64,000 bases of DNA. Source: Pectobacterium punjabense (lineage in GTDB: Bacteria; Pseudomonadota; Gammaproteobacteria; Enterobacterales; Enterobacteriaceae). The stretch's first letter is position 1, and each line of letters begins with the position of its first letter. The stretch is taken from assembly GCF_012427845.1 (NCBI RefSeq), contig NZ_CP038498.1, forward strand, positions 4,729,779 to 4,793,778. Reading direction: 5' to 3'. A program made the translations under genes and the position numbers. A model generated the notes under the pieces. The model saw only the letters and a program-made list of their open reading frames with translations, was not told the origin of the DNA and made no database searches. Below are positions 35,369-44,069 of the stretch, piece by piece.

Positions 35369-36703
35369 TTACTGACGACCGATCCACGCGGTGGCATGCT
35401 TCAGCGTGTTTTCCACCGTATGTACAAGCCGATCCACCTCGTCAGCAGTAATGACCAGCGGCGGTGTCAGCGACAGTGCGCCACCATGAATAGACAGAAT
35501 GACCCCTTCCTCTTCACGTGCGTACCGAGGAATCTCTGCCAGCAGTTCGGGATAGTGGCGGAAGAGCGATACCTTCGTGGCCTTATCCGCCACCAGTTCC
35601 AGACCAATCATTAACCCGCGACCGCGAATATTGCCGACTATCCCCAGATCGTTTAATGGTGCCAACGCGCTAAGTAACTGTTCGCCGCGCGTGCGGGAAG
35701 CCTGAACCAATTGCTCATTCTCGATGATATCGATATTAGCGCTGGCGACGGCGCAGGCAACCAGATGCCCTGCGAACGATCCACCACCACCAGCACCTTC
35801 AATGGTTTCTGCGAATGATTCGCTGAGCAGCAGAGCGGCAATCGGCATATATCCGCTGGCAATTCCCTTCGCCAGAACGATCACATCGGGTGTGAGCTGA
35901 TAATCATTGGCGGTAAACCAGGCTCCGGCTCTGCCGAAGGCTGTCACCACTTCATCAACCACAAACAGAATGCCGTGTTTCTTCAGCAACGCGGCAACCT
36001 TCGGCCAATAGTCGTCCGGGGCTGGGATCATGCCCGCAGGCCCCCAAACCAGTTCGCCAAATAGGGCGGCAATATTTTCGGCTCCGTGTTCGCGAATCGC
36101 CTCGTCCAATTCCTGTAAGCAGAAATCTGTCGCGCTCTGCTGGTTGAACCACTCGGAATGATAGGACCACGGCGGCGTTAACTGGATGACCTGAGCATCG
36201 CCATTTCCCTGATGGATGCCCATCAGCTCTAAACCGCCATAGGTACGGCCATGAAAAGCACCACGATGAACCAGTATTTTTTTTCGTTGTGGTTCGCCAC
36301 GGCGCTGGTGGAAAAGGCGTACAAGCTGTAACGCCTCATCATCGGCTTCTGAACCGCTGCTCATGAACCGAACTTTTCCTATATTTCGGGGCGCACGCGA
36401 AATGAGTTTCTCGGCTAACTCGATAGACGGGGGATTAGCAAAGTAGGCTGCTGTCGTGAAGTGCGCCAACTGTTCCATTTGCTGAGCGGCCACCTGTGCC
36501 AACTCCCGGCGCCCGTGACCTACCTGAGCCAGCCAGGCTCCCGCATGAGCGTCGAGAAAGGCACGGCCATGTTCATCCCATACCGTGCTCCCTTTACCTT
36601 TGACCAACACAAAACGTTCTTTATTGGCACGGTTCCCGCTGACGTGCTGAACGACCTTGCGATCGCGTTCCGCCCAATGTCCTGTTGCCTGTGCTTTCGT
36701 CAT
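35369..36703 (-). CDS. Class III pyridoxal-phosphate aminotransferase (omega-transaminase-like)
   Basis: This 444-residue fold type I enzyme has PLP phosphate-binding SSGSEA (residues 115-120), Asp250 in FVVDEVVTAFGRAG to the pyridine nitrogen, and Lys279 in LAKGIASGYMP for the Schiff base. It is complete, with the ATG behind AGGAACC. The family moves amino groups from omega-amino acids or amines to pyruvate or 2-oxoglutarate; the substrate cannot be read from sequence. It lies directly downstream of a four-gene polar amino-acid ABC importer on the same strand (43 bp gap), so its substrate is probably the imported compound. Confidence 0.88.
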   Translation of the reverse strand: MTKAQATGHWAERDRKVVQHVSGNRANKERFVLVKGKGSTVWDEHGRAFLDAHAGAWLAQVGHGRRELAQVAAQQMEQLAHFTTAAYFANPPSIELAEKLISRAPRNIGKVRFMSSGSEADDEALQLVRLFHQRRGEPQRKKILVHRGAFHGRTYGGLELMGIHQGNGDAQVIQLTPPWSYHSEWFNQQSATDFCLQELDEAIREHGAENIAALFGELVWGPAGMIPAPDDYWPKVAALLKKHGILFVVDEVVTAFGRAGAWFTANDYQLTPDVIVLAKGIASGYMPIAALLLSESFAETIEGAGGGGSFAGHLVACAVASANIDIIENEQLVQASRTRGEQLLSALAPLNDLGIVGNIRGRGLMIGLELVADKATKVSLFRHYPELLAEIPRYAREEEGVILSIHGGALSLTPPLVITADEVDRLVHTVENTLKHATAWIGRQ

Positions 36704-36746
36704 TTCTGGTTCCTTTTTTTGTGAGCGAGTGCATAACGCTCAACGA

Positions 36747-37538
36747 TCATAATGCCTGTATAAATGTGTTGAAGCGATCCGAACCGCCGCCGCTGAACAG
36801 GGCATCCGGCGACCCTTGTGTATCAATGCGCCCCTGATGTAAGAATAAAATCTGATCGGATACTTCACGTGCAAAGGCAATTTCGTGCGTGACGATCACC
36901 ATCGTTCTCCCTTCTTGCGCCAGAGAACGGATGACTGCCAGTACCTCACCAACGAGCTCTGGGTCGAGGGCCGATGTGGGTTCGTCTAGCAGGAGTATTT
37001 CAGGATTGACCGCTAAGGCTCTGGCAATCGCGCCGCGCTGCTGTTGTCCGCCAGATAACTGCGACGGATAGTGGTGTTTTCGTTGATATAGCCCCACCCG
37101 CTGGAGCAAGTGTTCTGCTTGCTCGATCGCTACTTGTTTTGGGGTATGCCATAACTGAGTGGGAACCTCCGTGATGTTTTGCAATAACGTGAGGTGGGGC
37201 CAAAGGCGGTAATTTTGAAAAACCATGCCTATTCGCCGGCGTAGACGGGTAATCGCGGCGCTGAGGTGTCGTGGATCGCATGAGGGTGATAGCGAGATTG
37301 TTTCGTCCAGCAATGAAATATTGCCTGTATCCGCTAATTCGAGGAAATTCAGGCAGCGCAATAACGTAGATTTCCCTGAACCGGAACGGCCAAGTAGCGA
37401 AACCACGTCCCCTTTGCGCGCTTGTAATGAGATGTCATGTAGCACGCTAATCGCGCCGTAATGTTTACTCAGATGGCTGACCCGTAAAATAGCGTCACGG
37501 CTATCGGTCATCGCACCAGAATGAAAATGTGTTGTCAT
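36747..37538 (-). CDS. Polar amino-acid ABC transporter ATP-binding protein
   Basis: This 263-residue ATPase of the HisP/GlnQ type has Walker A GRSGSGKST, Q-loop MVFQNYRLWPH, signature [13 protein letters not shown], Walker B ILLLDEPTSALDPE and H-loop VTHEIAFAREV. The start is 2 bp after the stop of the upstream permease, with a possible alternative ATG at 37511. It is the fourth gene of a binding protein-permease-permease-ATPase operon and is the only ATPase in the two amino-acid transport clusters of this window. Confidence 0.9.
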   Translation of the reverse strand: MTTHFHSGAMTDSRDAILRVSHLSKHYGAISVLHDISLQARKGDVVSLLGRSGSGKSTLLRCLNFLELADTGNISLLDETISLSPSCDPRHLSAAITRLRRRIGMVFQNYRLWPHLTLLQNITEVPTQLWHTPKQVAIEQAEHLLQRVGLYQRKHHYPSQLSGGQQQRGAIARALAVNPEILLLDEPTSALDPELVGEVLAVIRSLAQEGRTMVIVTHEIAFAREVSDQILFLHQGRIDTQGSPDALFSGGGSDRFNTFIQAL

Positions 37539-37540
37539 GT

Positions 37541-38272
37541 TTAGGATGCACTGTTTTTTGCGCGAAGCTTATGGGGCTGACTGGCCGATTTTTTATCATG
37601 ACGATAATTTGTCAGATGACGTTCCAGACGATAAATGATGCCCGTAGCGACAAGCGTAATGGCGATATAGATCACGCCTGCGACGGTAATGACCGGAAAC
37701 ACGCTGTACGTTTTGCTAATGATGGTTCTGGCGATACCGGTGACTTCTGCGAGCGTAATCGTGGAGGTTAACGACGTGACCTGAATGGCGCGGCCGACTT
37801 CGTTACTGTAGGCGGGTAGTGCCTGACGTAACGCCAGCGGAAAGACAATAAAACGGTAAATCTTGACCGTCGACAGCCCCAGACTTTTCCCCGCTTCGAT
37901 CATTCCATTATCAACGGCGCGTAGACCGCCACGAAAGACTTCACAGACGTACGAAGCCTGATAAAGCGATAACACGATGATGGCGCACCAGAGGGGATCG
38001 CGAAAATAGGGCCAGAGAACGCTATGGCGTATGAAAGAAAATTGCCCGGCACCGTAATAGACGATAAATAGCTGCACTAGCACCGGAACGGTACGGAAAA
38101 CAAAAAGATAGCCATCCGTCAGCAGCACCAGTCCTTTGCTTCTGGATGTTTTTAAAAGCGACAATCCGATACCGATCAACACGCTGAATAATAAGGTCGA
38201 TGCGGTGATTGCTAGTGTTAACGGCACGCCAGCGAGTAGCGAGGTTACGGTAGTGAGCCATTCTCCGTTCAT
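37541..38272 (-). CDS. Polar amino-acid ABC transporter permease (second)
   Basis: Starting at the ATG at 38272, which overlaps the upstream stop (ATGA), the protein is 243 residues. It has about five membrane helices and the HisM/GlnP-type signature around RGGLRAVDNGMIEAGKSLGL and FPLALRQALPAYSNE. It forms a heterodimeric channel with the next permease. The longer frame from 38323 is unlikely because of the ATGA coupling. Confidence 0.88.
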   Translation of the reverse strand: MNGEWLTTVTSLLAGVPLTLAITASTLLFSVLIGIGLSLLKTSRSKGLVLLTDGYLFVFRTVPVLVQLFIVYYGAGQFSFIRHSVLWPYFRDPLWCAIIVLSLYQASYVCEVFRGGLRAVDNGMIEAGKSLGLSTVKIYRFIVFPLALRQALPAYSNEVGRAIQVTSLTSTITLAEVTGIARTIISKTYSVFPVITVAGVIYIAITLVATGIIYRLERHLTNYRHDKKSASQPHKLRAKNSAS

Positions 38273-38961
38273 TGCGCGGCCCCTTTTTTCGCCGCGATGC
38301 GTCGCTCCCATCCGCCTACCCACCAGGATGACGCTAGTGCCACGACCATATACAACAAGGCTGCTATCGAATAAAAAACAAACGGTAGACGCGTTGAGCC
38401 TGCGGCGATTTGGGCTTGTCGCAGAATCTCCATGACACCGACCACGGACACGAGCGATGAGGCTTTCAAGGTGGTTAACCAGATATTGCCAATGCCGGGT
38501 AACGCCGTGGGCAGCGCTAAGGGAATAATAATGCGGGTGAGCAGCTTTCGCCCCGTCATACCAAAGGCGGTTGCCGATTCAATATAGATTTTATCGATAG
38601 CGAGGACGGCACCGCGGAACACTTCCGACAGCAGCGCAGAGCTGGTAATCCCCACGGCGATAATTCCCGTGATAACGGGGGACGGAACGATGGCGGCACT
38701 ATCCAGAAACGCGGAAATATCGCTCAGGAAGAGGATACCGCCGAAGAAAAAGAAATAAATAATCAATAAATCGGGCACGCCGCGCAGTATCCAAACATAG
38801 GCTTGCGCCGCCCGGCACAACACCGGACGGGAGGACAAACGTCCGTAAACGACGACAATAGCGATCAGTACGGCAAGAATAAAGCTGAACCCTGCGACAT
38901 ACAGCGTTACCCAAGCCGCCTGTATCAACAGAAACAGCCAATTCCAATCGAAGGCACTCAT
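38269..38961 (-). CDS. Polar amino-acid ABC transporter permease (first)
   Basis: This 230-residue HisQ-type membrane protein has conserved RGVPDLLIIYFFFFGG, EVFRGAVLAIDKIYIESATAF-like and IIIPLALPTALPGIGNIWL segments. It is coupled by ATGA overlaps to both the upstream binding protein and the downstream permease, so the four components are made from one transcript. Confidence 0.9.
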   Translation of the reverse strand: MSAFDWNWLFLLIQAAWVTLYVAGFSFILAVLIAIVVVYGRLSSRPVLCRAAQAYVWILRGVPDLLIIYFFFFGGILFLSDISAFLDSAAIVPSPVITGIIAVGITSSALLSEVFRGAVLAIDKIYIESATAFGMTGRKLLTRIIIPLALPTALPGIGNIWLTTLKASSLVSVVGVMEILRQAQIAAGSTRLPFVFYSIAALLYMVVALASSWWVGGWERRIAAKKGAAQ

Positions 38962-39785
38962 GCTGACGGCGTTTTAGGAATGGAATCGAACTTCAGCCAT
39001 TTGATGGATAACGCCGACACCGTGCCATCATGGATTGCGGCGTCAATGGCGTTATTGAGTTTTTCCTTTAAGGCCTGTTCATCTTTACGCAGCGCGATAC
39101 CGATACCGCCCTCATCGGCGATTTCTGGTCCGAATCGAATAAAGGTGTCCTGATGCTGGCCTTCCAGTAGCGGGGTGAGATTGACCGATACGCCTAATAC
39201 GGCATCCAAACGCCCTGCTTCCAGATCGATTTTCAGGTTATCGTCGGTGTCGTATTCCTTAATCTCGACACCCTGCTGGCGAAAGGTGTTATCGGCAATC
39301 GCTTGCTGAATGGTCCCGCGCTGGACGCCGAGAGATTTCCCTTTGAGTGCGGCGATAGCGGCGTCTGATGTGGTGATATTTTTAAACAGCGCCTCTGAGC
39401 CAACCAGCCAACTGGGTGTGGTCGAATAAGGATGGGTAAAATCTATCTGTTTTTTTCGCTCTTCCGTAATAGAGATGCCCGACATGATGGCATCGTATCT
39501 TTTAGCGAGCAGGGCGGGAATAATGCCTTCCCAGGATTGGCTAACCACGGTGCATTCTTCGTTGATTCTTTTGCACAGGTCGTTAATGAGGTCTACTTCA
39601 AACCCTTCGATTTTTCCGTTTGAGGTACTGTAATTATAAGGCGGAGAAGCGCCATCCATCGCAATGGTTAATTTGGCCGTTGCCTCTGGTGAAGCGGCTG
39701 AAAATACGGAGAACAAGAATAACGGCGTAATGCACCGTGAGAATAAACTCGCACGATGTGCGGTATTGGCTTTTAACTGACCCAT
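38958..39785 (-). CDS. Polar amino-acid-binding periplasmic protein (SBP_bac_3)
   Basis: This 275-residue protein has a signal peptide (basic N-terminus, LFLFSVFSAASPEATA). A family 3 solute-binding fold follows: AMDGASPPYNY near the start, GFEVDLINDLCKRI, then AIMSGISITEERKKQIDFTHPY. This is the HisJ/ArgT/octopine-binding type, suggesting a basic or polar amino acid or related opine-like ligand; the specific ligand is unknown. It is the first gene of the importer-aminotransferase operon. Confidence 0.9.
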   Translation of the reverse strand: MGQLKANTAHRASLFSRCITPLFLFSVFSAASPEATAKLTIAMDGASPPYNYSTSNGKIEGFEVDLINDLCKRINEECTVVSQSWEGIIPALLAKRYDAIMSGISITEERKKQIDFTHPYSTTPSWLVGSEALFKNITTSDAAIAALKGKSLGVQRGTIQQAIADNTFRQQGVEIKEYDTDDNLKIDLEAGRLDAVLGVSVNLTPLLEGQHQDTFIRFGPEIADEGGIGIALRKDEQALKEKLNNAIDAAIHDGTVSALSIKWLKFDSIPKTPSA

Positions 39786-39914
39786 AGAACGTTAACCCCA
39801 TAAAACGAATGGGAAGAAATTCTATTGCGCGCGCGTCGATTGTCTAATACGTATTTTTGCTATCAATATCTATTTATTTGATTTTTAAACCTATTGGGAC
39901 AGAAATCGCTCAGG

Positions 39915-40472
39915 TTACAGATAGTGAATCAAATCGTGGAAGCGCACCGTGGTGTTGGTAGGATTGTGGTAGCTGTGCTCTCTGTCGGCGGCAAAGCGTA
40001 GAGCATCCCCGGTGGACAATAAGTGGGTCTGCCCATCAACGGTAATCTCCAATTGGCCTTCCAACACAATAATATGCTCGATCACCCCGTTTTCATGTGG
40101 CGATGACGTGCTGCTGGCACCCGCAGCTAGCTCAATAACCAGCATATCGAAATGCAGTTTTTCGTCGTAGGGAAAGAGTGGCACCGCGCGCATTCCTGCG
40201 GCATTTTCCCTGAATGTTGAACCAGCCCCTGAGCGATACGTCACGTCTTCATCCGTGAGCGTCGGTTCAATAAAGGTTGAGAACGCGACATTTAGGCCCG
40301 TCGCAATTTTCCACAGAATCGCGACCGTCGGGCTGGATTCACCGCGCTCGATCTGACCGAGCATCGCTTTACTGACACCCGTTTCTTCCGCTGCTCGCGT
40401 GAGGCTCCAGTTTTTCTCCTGCCTTAACGCTTTCAATGTATCGCCAATACGGCAAGTTAACTCATCAGACAT
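39915..40472 (-). CDS. sutR: SutR/YdcN-like XRE-cupin transcriptional regulator
   Basis: This 185-residue protein has an N-terminal Cro/C1 HTH (residues 13-66, LKALRQEKNWSLTRAAEETG, GVSKAMLGQIERGESSPT) and a C-terminal cupin sensor domain (SPHENGVIEHIIVLEGQLEI; GDALRFAADREHSYHN). It closely resembles E. coli YdcN/SutR, which regulates sulfur-utilisation genes and is also beside ydcO. It is divergent from ydcO, with two palindromic operators between them. The effector is unknown. Confidence 0.88.
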   Translation of the reverse strand: MSDELTCRIGDTLKALRQEKNWSLTRAAEETGVSKAMLGQIERGESSPTVAILWKIATGLNVAFSTFIEPTLTDEDVTYRSGAGSTFRENAAGMRAVPLFPYDEKLHFDMLVIELAAGASSTSSPHENGVIEHIIVLEGQLEITVDGQTHLLSTGDALRFAADREHSYHNPTNTTVRFHDLIHYL

Positions 40473-40490
40473 CGATGTTGGCTCCTGCTT

Positions 40491-40506
40491 GTGCGTTATA
40501 ACGCAC
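40491..40506. promoter_or_regulatory. Palindromic operator 1 between sutR and ydcO
   Basis: GTGCGTTATAACGCAC is a perfect 16-bp palindrome 18 bp upstream of the sutR start. A near copy lies at 40528. The pair in a divergent XRE-regulator promoter strongly suggests binding by SutR. Confidence 0.8.
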
Positions 40507-40527
40507 GCTGCTATGTTAACGCTTTCT

Positions 40528-40543
40528 GTGCGTTATAGCGCAC
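40528..40543. promoter_or_regulatory. Palindromic operator 2 between sutR and ydcO
   Basis: GTGCGTTATAGCGCAC differs from operator 1 by one base. Centre-to-centre spacing is 37 bp (about 3.5 helical turns). It lies 22 bp before the likely ydcO ATG, so bound regulator would block ydcO initiation. Confidence 0.8.
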
Positions 40544-40565
40544 GATAAGAGTGGGATGCTATACC

Positions 40566-41750
40566 ATGCCTGCGTCATTTGCGCTAAAAGATGTCACGTT
40601 TTCGACCTTCGTCGCCGGTTTTGTTGCGGTACTGGTGGGTTACACCAGCTCGGCCGCCATCATTTTTCAGGCGGCGGAAGCGGCGGGTGCCAGTACGCTA
40701 CAAATCGGCGGCTGGTTAAGCATGTTGGGGATTGCCCAAGGGCTGGCGTCCATTAGCCTATCGCTGTATTACCGTGCGCCAATACTGGCTGCGTGGTCAA
40801 CGCCGGGGGCGGCGCTATTGGTCACCAGTCTGCCGGGCACATCGCTCAATGAGGCGATCGGCGTATTCCTGTTTTCTTCTGCGCTTATTTTTATCTGCGG
40901 GATTACGGGTCTGTTTGCCCGCTTGATGAACGTTATTCCACAAGCCATTTCTGCTGCGATGTTGGCAGGGATTCTGCTGCGCTTTGGTGCAGATGCCTTT
41001 CTTTCTCTGCAACAGGATTTCTGGCTCGCTTTTGCGATGTGCGTGACGTATTTGCTCAGCCGTCGGCTGCTACCCCGCTTTGCCATTGTGTTAACGCTGC
41101 TTGCAGGCCTGTTGCTAGCGTTATGGCGTGGGCAAATTGCGGTTTCTGATTCGCCGCTGGTATTTGCCGTGCCGGAATTTATCGCGCCGCATTTTTCGTG
41201 GGCGTCTCTGCTGGGTGTCGGCATTCCGTTTTTCATTGTCACTATGGCGTCGCAGAACGCACCGGGCGTTGCCACGCTGAAAGCCGCGGGCTATCAGATT
41301 CCCGTATCGCCGCTGATTACTATTACGGCATTAATCGCGTTGATATTGACGCCGTTCGGCGGCTTTTCTGTGTGTATTGCCGCGATTACTGCCGCGATCT
41401 GTATGGGATCAGATGTGCATCCCGATCCAAAAAAACGCTATCTTGCCGCTGTCGCGGCAGGTGGATTTTATCTACTGGCGGGCGTTTTCGGTGGATCGAT
41501 CGGGCAGCTTTTTACCGCGCTGCCGCAGCCGCTGATTCATGCTATCGCTGGTTTAGCGTTGCTCAGCACAATTTCGGGTAGCTTGTACCGCGCCTTGCTG
41601 GATGAAGAGCAGCGCGATGCGGCGGTGGTCACTTTCCTGATTACCGCGTCTGGATTAACGCTGTGGGGCATTGGCGCGGCGTTTTGGGGACTCATTGGGG
41701 GGATGATGACCTGGCTGGTGCTGTCTGGAGGAAAAGTGGCGTTACGCTGA
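40566..41750 (+). CDS. ydcO: YdcO-like BenE-family membrane transporter
   Basis: From the ATG at 40566 it is 394 residues (E. coli YdcO 391); a GTG at 40551 is an alternative. It has about 11-12 hydrophobic segments with BenE hallmarks YTSSAAIIFQAAEAAGAS, LAAWSTPGAALL, MLAGILLRFGADAF and MASQNAPGVATLKAAGY. The family is named for benzoate uptake in Acinetobacter, but the enteric YdcO substrate is not established. Its pairing with a SutR-like gene suggests a sulfur-linked or aromatic anion. Confidence 0.87.
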   Translation: MPASFALKDVTFSTFVAGFVAVLVGYTSSAAIIFQAAEAAGASTLQIGGWLSMLGIAQGLASISLSLYYRAPILAAWSTPGAALLVTSLPGTSLNEAIGVFLFSSALIFICGITGLFARLMNVIPQAISAAMLAGILLRFGADAFLSLQQDFWLAFAMCVTYLLSRRLLPRFAIVLTLLAGLLLALWRGQIAVSDSPLVFAVPEFIAPHFSWASLLGVGIPFFIVTMASQNAPGVATLKAAGYQIPVSPLITITALIALILTPFGGFSVCIAAITAAICMGSDVHPDPKKRYLAAVAAGGFYLLAGVFGGSIGQLFTALPQPLIHAIAGLALLSTISGSLYRALLDEEQRDAAVVTFLITASGLTLWGIGAAFWGLIGGMMTWLVLSGGKVALR

Positions 41751-41770
41751 GTACATCAGGAAAAACAGGC

Positions 41771-41897
41771 GAGCACCTAATACAGGTCACTTAAGCCCGT
41801 TGTTAGGGAAACACAGGGGGAGGTTCCCGCAGGGAGGCCTCACCCCTGTGGTCGCCCGAGTATCTCGATGCTTAAACGATCGCCATTAGGTGAGCGC
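41771..41897 (-). repeat. Dispersed intergenic repeat, copy C
   Basis: This full-type copy (on the minus strand: CACCTAAT, CGATCGTTTAAGCATCGAGA, then CGACCACAGGGGTGAGG, CCTGCGGGAACC and CTTAAGTGACC) is bounded by CACCTAAT/ATTAGGTG short inverted ends. It lies between ydcO and the VirK-like gene. Confidence 0.78.
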
Positions 41898-41970
41898 CTA
41901 TCTTAAATTAATCTTCAACGAACGAGAGAACGCTGCTTTTTCGGCGTCGCGATTTTAGTTTCATTGATGA

Positions 41971-43008
41971 ATGTCCCGTTACGATTTCGTCATCTTAATC
42001 ATGGTGGCATTCATGGACATTACCTCTACACAATCAATTGGCAGTACGAAGACCCAGTTTCGTGCCGCATTCTCCCTGTTACTGGCATTAGCAACGGGTA
42101 AACATAAGCCGGATCGGCGCTGGGAGAGTCTCCAGTGGCGTATAAAATATACATCCCGAGTGATGCTTCACCCGCTGCTGACCATGAAATGGCTCAGTTT
42201 TATCGTCGATTATCCCGTACAGGATATTTTTCAACGTGACGGCAATGAGCTTTATAGTAAGCTCCAGCGCCCCTACCTGATGGCGTCACTGCCGGCACAT
42301 CAAACCTGTACGGCCTTAATGGATCATTACCGTTTTATTCAATCATTGCCGTCACACCGCCAGCGTTTGCTATATAGCCAGAACGGGGGCGGTAATGTAT
42401 TGGCCAATTTTCAGGGAAAAGGCGGTGAAAATTACACGCTTCGCCTGATGACTAACGATCAAATGTGTAAGGAAGGTGAACTTTCCCTACAGCTTGAGAC
42501 CAGCGAGCACGTGCTGGCACAGATGACATTCTCCATCCTGCGCATTGAGGGGGAAATGAGCCTGTTTATCGGTGGAATCCAAGGGCCGGATGCACAAACG
42601 CCGCATCACGTTATTCAGGGTGCGACGCGAGATTGCCACAGCCTGTTCCCCAAACGCATTCTTCTGGAAGGCTTGCTTAACCTGGCTCGTGGCCTTAATC
42701 TGGCGCGCGTTATCGCAGTCAGTAACGAAACGCATATCTATAAACACTGGCGCTATCGCAGTAAGAAACGCCATGTTTTTCTGGCCGACTACAATGCTTT
42801 CCTTTTCGCTCACGGTGGTCAACCGCGGTCTGATGGCAACATTACGCTGCCGTTATCGCTTCCGAGAAAGTCTGAACAGGACATTCCCAGCCGCAAGCGG
42901 GCAGAATACCGCCGACGCTATGCGCTCTTTGATGAGGTAGCCTGCCAAATGGATGACGTACTCGCCGGTAGTCTGCCGTTTTCCATCAATCTACCTAGCC
43001 GTACCTGA
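41971..43008 (+). CDS. VirK/YbjX family protein (DUF535)
   Basis: This protein is 345 residues from the ATG at 41971; a start at 42013 (MDITSTQS) would give 331, nearer E. coli YbjX, and neither has a strong ribosome site. The family block is intact: SLFIGGIQG, then ATRDCHSLFPKRILLEGLLN, then ARVIAVSNETHIYKHWRY. VirK in Shigella and Salmonella is linked to virulence and antimicrobial-peptide resistance; the molecular activity is unknown. No signal peptide is evident. Confidence 0.85.
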   Translation: MSRYDFVILIMVAFMDITSTQSIGSTKTQFRAAFSLLLALATGKHKPDRRWESLQWRIKYTSRVMLHPLLTMKWLSFIVDYPVQDIFQRDGNELYSKLQRPYLMASLPAHQTCTALMDHYRFIQSLPSHRQRLLYSQNGGGNVLANFQGKGGENYTLRLMTNDQMCKEGELSLQLETSEHVLAQMTFSILRIEGEMSLFIGGIQGPDAQTPHHVIQGATRDCHSLFPKRILLEGLLNLARGLNLARVIAVSNETHIYKHWRYRSKKRHVFLADYNAFLFAHGGQPRSDGNITLPLSLPRKSEQDIPSRKRAEYRRRYALFDEVACQMDDVLAGSLPFSINLPSRT

Positions 43009-43132
43009 GTCAGGATAATCTGCCAGAATACCGAAGTAACATAAGGTTATATTATAGCTATTTATGTTATTTCCCGCGTTTTCACCCTGCTGATAGCCTG
43101 CTGTTAATACAGCAATAATTAAGGGGCAGGGA

Positions 43133-43969
43133 ATGAAAAAGCATATTTTGACCGTGACGTTGTTGGCCGGGTTGGCTTCCGTTTCTGGTGCTGCACAAGC
43201 AGACAAACTGGATGATATTCAGAAGGCGGGCGTGGTGAAAATTGCCGTTTTCGACAGCAATCCGCCGTTTGGCTATGTCGATCCGCAGAGCAAAAAGCTG
43301 GTGGGTTATGATGTGGATATCGCCGAGGCAATTGGTAAGGCGCTGGGCGTGAAGGTTGAGCTGCGTGCGACCAATCCGGCTAACCGTATTCCTCTGCTAA
43401 GTTCGCAGAAAGTCGATCTGATTGCCGCGAATTTCACTATTACCGATGAGCGCGCCAAGCAGGTTAACTTTAGTATTCCTTACTTCGCGACCGGACAAAA
43501 ATTCATCGCCCGTAAAGGCGTATTGAAAACGCCGGACGACATCAAAACGCTGCGTATCGGTGCGGATAAGGGCACCGTGCAGGAAATTACCCTGCGCGAA
43601 CATTACCCGACCGCCAAAGTGATTTCTTACGACGATACGCCGTTGGCTTTTGCCGCGCTGCGTAACGGCAATGTTCAGGCTATCACGCAGGATGATGCCA
43701 AACTGGTCGGCTTGCTGGCTAACGTGCCTGATGCACAGAAGGCCGAATTCGAAATTTCTCCGTTCAGCATTACCAAAGAATATCAAGGTGTTGGTATTCC
43801 GAAGGGCGAAGAGCGTCTGACAGCGAAGATTAACGACACGCTGATTAATCTGGAAAAACAGGGCGAAGCGAAGACCATTTACGATCGCTGGTTCGGGCCG
43901 AGCACGAAATCATCTCAACCGCGCGGTGATTTCACCTTTGCCCCGTTGGATCAGCAGCCTAAATCCTGA
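43133..43969 (+). CDS. Amino-acid-binding periplasmic protein (SBP_bac_3), second system
   Basis: This 278-residue protein has a clear signal peptide (MKKHILTVTLLAGLASVSGA, then AQA) and a family 3 solute-binding domain: VVKIAVFDSNPPFGYVDP, VGYDVDIAEAIGKALGV, LIAANFTITDERAKQVNFS and ADKGTVQEI. It is most like glutamate/aspartate or cystine-type binding proteins by motif; the ligand is unproven. A strong hairpin separates it from two permease genes. No ATPase gene follows. Confidence 0.9.
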   Translation: MKKHILTVTLLAGLASVSGAAQADKLDDIQKAGVVKIAVFDSNPPFGYVDPQSKKLVGYDVDIAEAIGKALGVKVELRATNPANRIPLLSSQKVDLIAANFTITDERAKQVNFSIPYFATGQKFIARKGVLKTPDDIKTLRIGADKGTVQEITLREHYPTAKVISYDDTPLAFAALRNGNVQAITQDDAKLVGLLANVPDAQKAEFEISPFSITKEYQGVGIPKGEERLTAKINDTLINLEKQGEAKTIYDRWFGPSTKSSQPRGDFTFAPLDQQPKS

Positions 43970-43998
43970 TAGCTAACGCATTCAGTGCTATGATCCTA

Positions 43999-44032
43999 GC
44001 CCTCTGCATCCTATTGCAGAGGGCGTTTCTAT
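43999..44032 (+). terminator. Intra-operon hairpin after the binding-protein gene
   Basis: A perfect 10-bp stem GCCCTCTGCA/TGCAGAGGGC with loop TCCTAT is followed by GTTTCTATTT. It probably acts as an attenuator or 3'-stabiliser that keeps the binding protein in excess over the permeases. Confidence 0.75.
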
Positions 44033-44069
44033 TTGTACCTCGTGATAATGACAAAGAGAGATAAAACGT

